Shown: piece after piece, positions 36,783-47,434 of the stretch
Layout: every line of letters starts with the position of its first letter
Numbering within the stretch: position 1 is the stretch's first letter
Assembly (NCBI RefSeq): GCF_003576645.1
Contig: NC_044917.1
Span: 2,479,923-2,543,922, forward strand
Origin: Ipomoea triloba
Taxonomy: Eukaryota; Streptophyta; Magnoliopsida; Solanales; Convolvulaceae
DNA: 64,000 bases
Reading direction: 5' to 3'
The notes under the pieces: generated by a model
What the model saw: only the letters and a program-made list of their open reading frames with translations
What the model was told of the DNA's origin: nothing
Databases searched by the model: none
Translations under genes and position numbers: made by a program

Positions 36783-37246
36783 TTTGCTTATGGGTCACAC
36801 TTGTGTGAAACCATCTCACGGATCCTTATTCGTGAGACGGGTCGGGTCGGATCAAAGTACCATGCAAATGTCATACTTATATGTGCAAATCTCACACTTA
36901 TATGCTCAAATATAACACTAATCAAAAATACAATTTTTGTTACTTATAAGAGAAAAAGTAATACATTTTTCATAATAAGTAATGTTGACAAGTATCTCTC
37001 ACTTATAAGGGCAAATATAATACTTTTGAGGAAAAATGTAATACTTTTAAATCGAAATGTAAAAGTATTGTATTTTCCCTTAAAAGTATTACATTTACCC
37101 TAATAAGTAACAAAAATTTTATTCCTGATTAGTATTACATTTGAGCATATAAGTATGATATTTGTGCACATAAGTGTTACATTTACATATTTATCCGACC
37201 CGTCTCATAGTGAAACGGTCTCACACAAGTTTTTGCCTTTGCTTAT
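36783..37246. mobile_element. non-autonomous foldback element (MITE), 446 bp, 9-bp target duplication
   Basis: Element 36792-37237, flanked on both sides by TTTGCTTAT (36783-36791 and 37238-37246). The ends are imperfect inverted repeats: ACTTGTGTGAAACCATCTCA at the left against ACTTGTGTGAGACCGTTTCA on the complement of the right end, followed on both sides by GAGACGGGTCGG. The interior continues as an imperfect foldback with many GTAATACTTTT/TATGTGCAAAT words. The 9-bp duplication fits Mutator-like elements. The 100-codon open frame inside has no known protein features. Confidence 0.8.
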
Positions 37247-38264
37247 ATACAACTTTTGTATTATACGTAGGTAACAAGATTGTTGCAGTATAGAATTTTA
37301 AAATGTTTGGTATTAGGGCACGTCCTGCCCGTAATGAAAACGATAGTTCATATATATATGGTAATTAATTATTATTATTTTCGCTTTTTTCGAAATCTAC
37401 TGTTCCTACGTGTCTTTATTATGAAAGTAGAGAAACTTGATGGGAAGGGCATTATTGTTTTCTTGCTGACAGCCTGACCCAAAAATTGTGTGGATCCATT
37501 GTTTGAGTTTGAGAGAAATAATTCGTTTGGGGGGTTCCCTTCCCATATACAATTGCTTTATTTAAGGGTAAAATGGTTCATTGAATCATGCATAAAATTA
37601 TAATGCTTCATTTAATTAAAAAATTGTAATTAATTCTTTGAATAATTTAAATCATGTAATTAAATTGAATGTGATATGTTCTTCGATTTCTACTGACGTA
37701 GAAAAATCAAATTCCCTGCCCCACATTCTTCTATAGTCGAGAGACGAAGATATTTCTTCCTCTCCGGCCAGAAACAAATACGGGGTAGGTTTTTTTTAAA
37801 AAAATTATTAAAATAAATTTAAAAATTAGATTTTAATGAAATAATCGTCATGGGAATATGTCACTTTCAGTTTAATTGAATGATTTTAGATGATTTAGAA
37901 ACCTAATTGTAACTTAACAATTAATTAAATAACTCAAATATAGTTTTACATATAGTTTAATGACTTATTTGACCATTATTTATTTAAAAACAAATGAATC
38001 ATATTAGTAGTGAAATTGTTGGTATGCAAACTGCTAATATAACTACTCCGTGGATAAAAATTTATGTTGTATTAAAAAGTTATGACTTTCTTTCCAAATG
38101 CTGTATGCAAAATAATCAAACTTCTCGTGTTTGATGCATGTACACAGATCGATTACACATTTACACCTAATCTGGGCTACTAAATACTAGCCAAGATTAT
38201 TGCATAATTATTTGATTAAACAGTAATTAATACAACCGTACTGAAATTAGTACAATAACAATAG

Positions 38265-38632
38265 AGTGATGAGTTCTACTCAATGGACTTACATTTTCTA
38301 CTTCTTCACTTTTACTTCTTGACGTAACAAGATATAATAGTTTATCTTCATTGGGTTCATTCAGTGAGTCCTAAGGTAAGTGTGAACATTGAACTTTTGT
38401 GTTAGAGAGTAAAAGTAGAAAGTATAAGGAAGTCCAAATAGTACTTTCCTAAAGTAATTGAGTAATATGAACTCTCAATCTCTACTCCTTCACATTTATT
38501 TCTTGATACAACAATAAATGATTAGTTATATTTATTCTGTGAGTCTTAAAAAAAATGTTAACATCAATATTTTGAGTTAGAGTAAAAGTATCGAGAATTC
38601 AAGTACTATTTTCCAAAGTGATTGGAATGGTA
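38265..38632. repeat. diverged tandem duplication of ~190 bp
   Basis: Two consecutive segments (about 38265-38455 and 38456-38632) share the same order of words: GAACTC or a similar start, CTACT(C/T)CTTCAC, TTATTTCTTGA, ACAA(C/G)A, TGTGAGTC, GTTAGAG, AGTAAAAGTA, AGTACT and TTTCC(T/A)AAAGT. Divergence is clearly higher than in the other repeats here. No coding content. Confidence 0.6.
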
Positions 38633-39040
38633 TGCCAAAGCTGCAAGTTGTGGTGTTAGGTTCTCCGGCCTAGCTAGTGTCAAGTGGTGAGAAGTAATGA
38701 AAGTTAGCCCCCACATGCACTCACGTACTGCCTTCCTTCCATATTCATTTCAAAATGTCAGCTCTACCTCTGTAGCCATGGTGCCACCCCCCTCCCCTGC
38801 CTGGCCACCCCTACCTCTCATTGACTAATACCATTTTCATATATTTTTGTATAAAGTATAATCACCAGTTTGATAACTACTGGAGTGTAAAGAGTCAATA
38901 CCGTCTCCATTAAGACTTGATTTTATGACCTCTCATATGGGAGAGTCGTTACATGAGTACGTGCCACTTGACCACAAGATCATTGGCATAAATAAACAAC
39001 ATATATAATAATCTTGTATCTTGTAAAAAAGAAAATACAA

Positions 39041-39280
39041 TTTAATATTTTAAAATAAGAGTTTCATAGGTGTACAACACGTTTGGTTCACGGAATGAAT
39101 TTGAAGGGAATAGGAATACTATTCCATAAGGAATGGAATAGGTAAGGAATAGAATATGAATTGTATTCCAACGTTTGGTTCGCGAAAGGAATAGACTTGG
39201 GAATTGTATTCTAGCGTTTGGTTGGTTAAAGAAATAGAAATGAAATATATATTTAAAAGACATAAATGCCCTTGTACAAA

Positions 39281-39317
<37 letters not shown>

Positions 39318-39853
39318 ACAATAATAAGAAAAAAGGAATAATAATAATAATACAAATTAAAATAAAATTACATATATAATAATTTTTTTAAATAGAAATT
39401 GAAATTTTTGGTCCCACATTGGTAACTTATGAAGAGGAGCTCAAATGAGCTCCTCTATATAAGAGAAGCATTGCTTCTTTTTTGAAATTAATAACAGGAT
39501 GAGAAAGTCTTAAAGAGCCAAAAATTCATTCTTTTAAGGAACTTTAATTTTTCTTAGTTATAAATTTTTTTTAAAAATAATATAGGAGCGTTTTGGAAAA
39601 AGGAAGATCTTTCTCCAAAACGCGTCAAGGGGTAAAATTTGAAATAACAACATTAGGCTATTCCTGAGGACAGGAATCTCTATATCTCTATTTCCCTTGC
39701 AAGGGGAATTGGTCATTCCCAGGAACAATGTTTCTGGGAATAAAAAGTTTTTACCAAACAGCAAAATATGCCTATTACTAGGAATGCTATTCCATTCCAG
39801 GCATATTCCGCGAACCAAATGTGTTTAATATTTTAAAATAAGAGTTTCATAGG
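39041..39853. mobile_element. ~750-bp foldback insertion flanked by a perfect 30-bp direct repeat
   Basis: The identical 30-base sequence beginning TTTAATATTTTAAAATAAGA stands at 39041-39070 and 39824-39853. Between them lies DNA whose ends form an inverted repeat: CACGTTTGGTTCACGGAAT at 39078-39096 against CACATTTGGTTCGCGGAAT on the complement of 39805-39823. CGTTTGGTT recurs internally at about 39172 and 39212 like subterminal transposase sites. A TTA microsatellite (39283-39316) and a GAGGAGCTC/GAGCTCCTC hairpin (39434-39455) lie inside. No open frame for a transposase. Confidence 0.75.
39283..39316. repeat. (TTA)n microsatellite
   Basis: Eleven or so uninterrupted TTA units within the foldback insertion at 39078-39823. 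Confidence 0.9.
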
Positions 39854-42800
39854 CTTAGTGTAATAGACTGTCGTTGGATTCTATAGTATACTTTTGCCTT
39901 GACCAGTCCTAATCATATAAAGATGATACATCATTTTCAATTATTATTATTGTCTTTAAGATAAAGCTTATAGGATGGGAATTTCCCCCTTGCTTTAAGG
40001 TAAGAAATATTCATTACATATTTCTTTCATCTATGAATTGTTCTACGGAGTAATTTATATTGCACACATTTAGTTAAAAAAAATGAAAATATAAAATTGA
40101 CATGTTAATTTGTAAAATTTTTAACATATTTGACTTGACGACATAGACTCAATCTTATAAAATTGACTTATTATACTTATAAGATCCAGAGTTCGTTACT
40201 AAACAATGTGCACTAGAGGTAATTATATATGTTCTCACCACTTATTCAAACATCTTACATCTAACTTTTTTGTATTTAACTGAATTACTAATTACGTTAT
40301 TTGCTTCATGTAATTATTTCCTCTTCACTATTTTGTCATTTCATCTATATAATTTTTTTTCTCCAATGTTAATAAGACTTACTAAACTGTTAAACTAAAA
40401 AAAATTACATAAAAGATCAATTGAGCTGATAGAGCATGATTATTGTCTCAGCAAAATAACTGGTTTGACTATTGACATCAATACTCTTTCGATTGAGCCT
40501 CACGTTACACTCTTTAAACATTTAATGCAAAACAAAAATAGTATAGAATCAATGGTACTGAATAATTAATAATAGTTACATTAATTTAAATATATGTTCT
40601 TAAATTAGAATAGTATTTGTACGACTAGACAGTTGTGGATTATGGGAGAAACATGCATGTTTTGGGAATTAATGGTAATTCTGTTCACATATTTATATCG
40701 TGCCGTATAATAAACATAGAAGAAGAGTTCATTATCCGATGCAAGAAGCCAACAACCAACAAAGGAAACGTGGACGGTGGTGAATGAGTAGGTTGTCGTT
40801 GTCATCATCCTTGCCTGTCTGGATATAGTACGGCCCGCATTTGGGGGGAAATTATAAAATATATAAAAATGTAGATGAAAGTGCAATAATGGTGTAGAAA
40901 GAAGATAGGGTTAGGGTTTTTGATTCTTTCGTCTTTTTGAAGTTTAGGGTTTTGGGGGTTGATGAAGATTCGTTGCAGGCAGATCCTCTGACTCTAGCAG
41001 CGTGCAAATCTTATTTTATTATTAATGGTGAGGTGTTGTAACGGCTAGCTTCTTGTTTCTACTTATCTGTTTTGGACAAGACTTTTCGTGCATTCTCTAG
41101 TGACTTCTGGTGAGTTGAAGTAGTCCTGTGCTGTTCCCTTTGTCCAAGGTCACTACTTATCACCCCTCCATGTATATGTAATGGGTGAAAGTATGGTTAA
41201 ACTGAAACTTATCTTAGTAAATGACTATATAAAAAAAATAAATTATTTTAGATTGTTTTAACTAATTGATTCAGATTAAAAAGATTAATATAGATTTTTT
41301 TGTTTTTTTTTTTACAGAGAGTTAGACGGTATCTTCATAACAAGGTTAATATTTTTATTTTTGGGTAATAATTGAATTCGACCAGCACTCTATAGGTTAT
41401 AGTTGTCAGGCTAAGCATAACTTATAGACTTTATTTGAAGGGATTAATTGGTTGAATTATGTTAAAACACCTCACGTGATAATTTGTACAACTATTAGCT
41501 TCTCTTCAATTAACGGTCACCAGCTAGTTTAGAACTTGATCCTTGTTCCATTTTGCAGCATTCTCAACCAACTCCATGAAGTCACAATGTCTAGCTTTTC
41601 AAAGTAAAGGTGAATTGGTTTTGATATATACACGGACCACAACTCATCATTCCCCAAAATAGTTATCCTTCATGGCCTTCCCAACGTGGCCAGCAGGGCA
41701 ATATTGTTATATTCGTATGTGCAATAATATCCCTATTTTGTTCCAACGGAAACAATGAAATTAACTGTACATCAAATGGAATCAAATTAAGGAAGATTTT
41801 TTTAAAAAAATTTGGTTAAAACACTACGAAAAAGAGTATACCGTCATTCACTTCAACCAAACTAGTTAAGTTAAAAAAAATTAATTTAAAATTATAATTT
41901 ATGGTTAATTTTACGCTGATCCCTCAATTATTTAGGTTTTTTTTTTTTCATATTTGATTCTTTATGCATTTTATGTCACAATACTGGAGTACGTATTAAA
42001 TGGGATATATACAGTATGAGTCACTACTATACATAAGCAAGTAGTCAATTGATGAATGAATGCTAGAATAATGTAGAAGAGACAAGGTAGTCCCAACACT
42101 CGAAAACTCGTGAATGATGAATATATATGGTCTACATGTGCTCGACTTCTCCATCCTTTTCTTCTCATTCTATCTGCACCGCCCACTCAGAATTCATTAA
42201 TTTTGGTCAATGATTGTGGCTCAGTTAGCCAGCCAGCCAATGGCTTTATGTATATCTGCACTCTCCACCTTGCTTGCATGTAAGACCGCCGCAGGCCACA
42301 ATGATTGGTGTTTTAGAAACACACATTGTATACAACTTTCAAACTTGCATTTATATTCTCCCTAACGTGTATATATAGTAGGACAAAAAAGTATGAGTTT
42401 GCACTACTTAGCTATCACGAGAGATCCCACACATATTTGCATGCTATACTCGTTTCAATATATGAACATTTATCAAACCTAAACAGTTCAGTTGGTCACA
42501 GCAGTGAAATTTAAAAACAATAACCCAGAATCGAGTCTTAAAATGATGGAGCAAGCAAATGTGCAACATCTCAACAAAGTGATGGGTGCTTTAGCTGAGT
42601 TATCATAATTTCCATATTTTCAGATGCTCCGTGGGACCCTTAGGTTCTGATTTAACCTAATAAAGCGACCTTATTCATTAGTATTTATAAGTTCAATACA
42701 ATGTAGTATTAGGGTTTGATTAAATCCATCAATATATTTACTATTTTGAACAAAAAATTTGATATGATTGTGATCACGAAAAGGTGACTTAGTGTGGAAG

Positions 42801-43380
42801 AGGAATCACGGAGTAACAGATAAGGGAATCGTCTTGGGTTTAGATTTGTTTCACAGAAAGTATGATAGATCCATCCCCTGGTAAATGATGTACGTCGTGG
42901 GAGACAGAAAACGAGAATATGATAAAGTGTTTGGAAAATTATGGCTACTTCCTTTAACTTTACTTCTTTCTTTTATTAACTATGTCCCTAGTTTGAAGGT
43001 GAGTTGGAGGGATTCAGTCCACAAGATGGGTGTACACAAAGATATGGGGTGGACCACTCAATCTGTGAGTAACCATTCTTGATTTGCATCCACATGACAT
43101 TTCATCAATGTTTTCCCTTCATCATTTATACAAGTTCTTCACACTTAGCTTGAATTACAAATCTTGAGGCATTTATTATTGTGGTGATTTTTTGTAAATA
43201 CGTAAAATTTTCATTGCGTTGTTAAAAAAATATTTTGACAAAAAAATAAACATTATTAGGAGAAAGCCTGTTCAAATGTTCAAATAGGCAGAAGATAAAA
43301 TAAACAATGTAGTGATATTTTGTAAAGGAAAATGTTTTTTACCCCTAATAATATTTGTAAAGGATAGTGTACTTAATTAT

Positions 43381-43446
43381 CGGTCGCTATATCAATATAT
43401 TTACCAATAGCCATATCAATATACCTACCAATCGTCATATCAATGT
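43381..43446. repeat. 24-bp tandem repeat, 2.8 copies
   Basis: Copies at 43381-43404, 43405-43428 and 43429-43446 of a unit like CAATCGCCATATCAATATAC followed by CTAC. Two further diverged copies occur at about 43700-43745 (TACCAATCGCTATATCAGCA), so the array is probably the remains of a longer one. No coding frame runs through it. Confidence 0.8.
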
Positions 43447-44460
43447 GGGAGTCATGATATGATTCTTCTCGGGATGCTTTCAAATGTCCTTTTGCTTCCT
43501 TCAATTCCTATGCATTTTTTGCTCCAAATCGACTCACTTTGGCTCCGACATGCTTCTTTTTTCCCTTGGTGGTGTAATTGAGTGAAACTATACACAAAAC
43601 ACACTATTTAGCTCAAAATCTTAATTACACACACCAAAATATGCTCAAAATGCGGTGAAGTAGGGGATAAAATATAACTCAAATAAAGTGTCATACGTAC
43701 CAATCTACTTACCAATCGCTATATCAGCATACTTATCGGTTGCTCCGTTTGTAGATGCACCAACCTTGATCTGTATCAGTACATTTCCCGATCATCATGG
43801 CTAGATATATCAACTCTATCGTCACCTCACCAATTGCCACTTCAATAGTTTACACGTGTAGTGAATGATATGATTTTCCAATCAATGGATACCAAGTTAG
43901 TTGTGTCAGCATTTACCATGACTATGTTCCCTTGCCGCTCACTAAAAATTGATCACTCTACCCAGTGTGGCGGGGGAGGAAGTGCAGAGGGGCTGCTTCT
44001 CCCAACCTACTCTCATTGGCAATTTATGTTTATTATATTTTTAATATTAAATTAGTATTAACTATGGATTATTTTATAATTATTATAACAATATTAATAA
44101 TATTATAAAAATAATAGTTAAAATAATTAATAATAACACAACGATAATAATAAATTAAGAAAATACTTTAAGAGTTAAATAAATAACACAATATATTTAT
44201 GCTTTTATACGTCATTTTAGATGTAATCAATAAAGAATAATAAATAATTTACCAAATACATTTTTATAACATACTATGAGCTGATCAAACTAGCTAACAC
44301 AATTAATTATCAACTAACATCCCATTACCAAACACCCCCAATATGTTAATGTCCTTGTAGGTCATTTTAAATACAATTAGCTAAAAGTAAACATGTAAAC
44401 ATTTTTTTACAACCAGCTAATACTAAGTCCCAGCTAAGCTATACAAAACATTTGCGAAAC

Positions 44461-44548
44461 ACAGGACCGGTCCTGAGCACGGGCGGGATGGGCGACCGCC
44501 CAGGGCCCCATGCTAAAAGGGGTCCACCCGTATATATATATATGTATA
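44461..44548. mobile_element. GC-rich transposon-end-like sequence followed by (TA)n
   Basis: CAGGACCGGTCCTGAGCACG followed by GGCGGGATGGGCGACCGCCCAGGG and a GGGGTCC motif resembles ends of hAT-type plant elements, which often start CAGGGCCGGCCCTG. It stands out by its GC content in an AT-rich region and is followed by a TA dinucleotide run. I did not find a matching inverted end nearby, so it is probably truncated. Confidence 0.45.
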
Positions 44549-45055
44549 CATAAGTATATTATAGTGTTATAATTATATTAGAAAATAAAAAATTAGTGTT
44601 ATAATTATATTAGAAAACAAAAAATTAAGAATAGGTGGGACTGCAGGAAGCTAAGAATTGACGCTTAATTAAATAATATAGAAATAGAATCGACACGGGG
44701 AGTCGATGACACCTAATTATCTTTTATCTATTAGTCTTCTTCAATAAATTTTATTTTTTCCAATTCGATTAATCAACGATTGTTCATTTATTTGCCGGTT
44801 TTGGTCCCATTGTCCATTATAACTTGTAAGTTTTCTTCTATTTGTAATTTGTTCTGTCTTTATTTCCTCTGCAACACTGTACACAAGAGACCTATAGGGC
44901 ATTAAGGATTTAGGGCTATAAATCTATAATCTTCTAATGAGTTATGCAAATATGTAATATTTATTTGGATAATGAATTTTGTGATTTTTGTAATTCTAGA
45001 ATATATATAATTTTTGAATTATAATTACCCAGTTATTGAGTTTGTCTAATCCATT

Positions 45056-47182
45056 CTAGGGGTACAAAGTGAAACAAGAAAACATCAATGCGAAACGCCC
45101 CCTAAATGATCGGCCATTGCTCCTCTGATCTTCTTCTTTTGCAATGTTATCCATGTAATGGGAAAAGAAGCGGGTAAAGCCAATGATGCACACACAAATA
45201 CAAACACAGAGGCCAACCGATTTCAGGGTGGTTGAAGGTACTAAAACAGTGTACAGCCCACTGACGAACGCCACTACGACGGCCACCCCGCACGCATTAT
45301 GCATAAGAATGGGTATCCATCTCCACCACCCTAATGCTCTTGATTGCAGCAATAGTACGTATCCACATAGTGCAGCAAAAGCGCATGCAAATGCAACAGT
45401 ATCTGCAATGACAAAAGTCCAAAAACCTGCTTTTCTTCTTAGAACTGCCATCCCTGATCCTCCTCCTCCTCCGGATCCTGGACCGTTATCATCATCGTAG
45501 CCACTGGGCACTGTAAGAGCAGCTGCAAAGGTTACGGTTGCTATCAGAGCCGCCACTATTATTTCTGATTTAGCTGACTTCGCCATACCACCAATAATTG
45601 CATTAGCATCATCAGCAGCAGCTTTCTTTCGTTTCTGGTGCACTACACCACGGCTGCCATTTTTAATAACACTACTTTCCTCCTCCCATGGAGTGGTGAG
45701 AAGTTTACTAAACCCCAACCTGAATAATGGCTCTGCTCTGGGATGCAAATGGAATCCTAGCCCATACCAACGCTCATAATAATTATAATTATTATTAGTA
45801 GCACCAGCTGCATACTGTAGAGGTGTGTTGCCATCATCATCTTTCTCGTCAATGAGGTGATCCATATTTAGGAGGATATAATCGGTCACATCTTTTCTGT
45901 TATTCGCAACAGCTTCATGGAGGGCGTTCCGGCCTTTGCTATCTACCATATCCCAGGCGTCGGGGCACTGCTTCAATATGGCTTCCATTGCTTTAATACC
46001 TCCAGTTGCTGCTGCAATGTGAAATGCTGTTGTCCACCCACTGTGGTCTTTGCAAGGTGCTGGAAGGTATGCAAGGGAACTCTTTACCCCAACAATCTCA
46101 CCCACAATTATTCCCTCATCATCACAAAATTTTGCAGCATAATGTAGTGGTGTCCAACCATATATATCACCCACCTCACCTAAACCACTCTCCTTTGCTA
46201 ACAATGCTTTCACACAATCTGCAGATCAGATCAGATCAGATCAGATACATTAATTAGTTCAAATTTCAAACCAACCTACCATATATTTATATTTCTGCAA
46301 ACCAAACAGGCCATAAGCCTTTCAATTTTTCATTTTGTGCATAACACGTGGACCATAGTCTTTTTTATCAGGCGTTGGCTCTGAAATTGGAGCATGTGCT
46401 CCATCTCAACTAAAAGCCTAAGCTGGTAGTTGGATTGCAGAATTTATGTTTATATATTATATGCTCAACAGGCCCACTCAAAGTTATACTACAAATATAT
46501 AGCTACTTAGCTTTGAATATCATTTAAAGCAAAATTTTCAAACATTAAGTAGAAAGATTGATATGATATATATACCTGTTGATTTAGAAATTACTGCTGC
46601 GTGAAGAGCTGTGCGGCCAAGAGGTCCCCCATAAGCTGGCTTCCTGCCAATGTTCAACATATCTGACAAACAATCATGAAAGTTGAGCAGGGCTGCTAGG
46701 TAAAGAGGCGTCTCTCCCATCTTGTTGCCGGGGAATTCAAATTCATCGTCCTCTGTTGCCAACTCTTTGACAACACCACGCTGTTTGACAACACCACGAT
46801 GGCCTCCCAGGGCAGCCATGTGCAAAGCAGTGTCACCATCACTGTTACTCATTCTCAGCATCTCCCTCACTGCAATCCCTGATTCAAGCTCTGGCCTTGT
46901 TTTGGCATAGCGGATGAGCGCAGAGACTACGTGGGTGTGGCCTTCTTTAGCAGCAATGTGAAGGGCAGTTTCGTTTTTCTTGTTCTGGGCACACAACAAG
47001 GCATCATCACATACTTCCAAAATTTTCTGCACCAGATAGGTGTGACCATGGCGAGCTGCAATGTGCAACACAGTGTTTCCCTTTGGGGTCACATTGCTCT
47101 TAAACTCCCATGCCTTTTGCTGAAGAATAAACCAATCTTCTGCTTTTCCTTTCACTGCCGCTTTATACATACTTGGATCCAT
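45056..47182 (-). CDS. ankyrin-repeat/PGG-domain membrane protein (ACD6/ITN1-like), cluster member 1
   Basis: Two exons, 47182-46576 and 46218-45056, encode 589 residues. The N-terminal half holds ankyrin repeats, seen as GNTVLHIAARHGHTYLVQKI, ETALHIAAKEGHTHVVSALI, DTALHMAALGGHRGVV, GETPLYLAALLNFHDCL, GRTALHAAVISKS, GWTPLHYAAKF and GRNALHEAVANNRKDV. A basic linker with KRKKAAADDANA follows, then the PGG domain (IIVAALIATVTFAAALTVPS) and about four membrane helices. In Arabidopsis this architecture belongs to ACD6 (salicylic-acid-dependent defence and cell death) and ITN1 (salt/ROS). It is the most diverged member of the four-gene cluster, with a Gly-rich insertion (GPGSGGGGGSG) after the PGG motif and its own C-terminus (ALMFSCFTLYP). 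The intron (357 bp) ends with GATCT repeats next to the acceptor. It probably acts at the plasma membrane or ER; the specific role is not deducible. Confidence 0.85.
46385..46445. repeat. interspersed repeat copy in intron of ankyrin gene 1
   Basis: ATGTGCTCCATCTCAACTAA followed by AAGCCTAAGCTGGTAGTTGG and ATTGCA. Related to the copies at 34885-35010 and 55808-55868. Confidence 0.65.
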
Positions 47183-47434
47183 TTAATCCAATACTTAATT
47201 CAATTGGTAGTGCTGCTCAGATCTCAAGAAAACATAAAATAAGCACCAAACAAATGGGCTTCAATTCTCTGATCTTATATATACAAAAATCTGCAAACGG
47301 TATAAAATATACTTGCCTGCATTTACAAGGGAAGCATATATGCAGGGAAAGAAAGGAATATACTTTTGAAGCAAATATGGAAAATCCATAAAGATCCACA
47401 TAAATGATTAATCCCAAATTACCAATCTCTAAAG

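Larger units (their letters stand above)
35500..45055. other. gene-poor, transposon- and repeat-rich region
   Basis: About 9.5 kb with no open frame I can support as a gene. Short frames such as 36140-36367, 40605-40886, 42885-43082 and 43861-44055 lack recognisable motifs or overlap repeats. Features found and listed separately: a foldback element (36792-37237), a diverged ~190-bp tandem duplication (38265-38632) and a 750-bp insertion flanked by a perfect 30-bp direct repeat (39041-39853). Also listed are a 24-bp tandem repeat (43381-43446) and a GC-rich transposon-like end (44461-44535). Around 40905-40950 TAGGGTTAGGGTTT-type telo-box words occur, as in 5' leaders of growth-related genes, but no coding exon follows. 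Confidence 0.55.

Noticed and set aside
36801..37103. 100-codon plus-strand frame
   Set aside because: Lies entirely inside the 446-bp foldback element and is made of its repeated words; no protein similarity recognised.
39434..39455. GAGGAGCTC palindrome as an operator or microRNA hairpin
   Set aside because: Short hairpin inside a foldback transposon-like insertion; stem too short for a microRNA precursor and no regulatory context.
42885..43082. 65-codon frame in the gene-poor region
   Set aside because: No motif, no splice context, and chance frames of this size are expected in 9 kb.
46219..46248. GATCA/TCAGA short tandem repeat next to ankyrin gene 1 acceptor
   Set aside because: A simple five-unit microsatellite forming part of the polypyrimidine-poor intron end; not a separate element.
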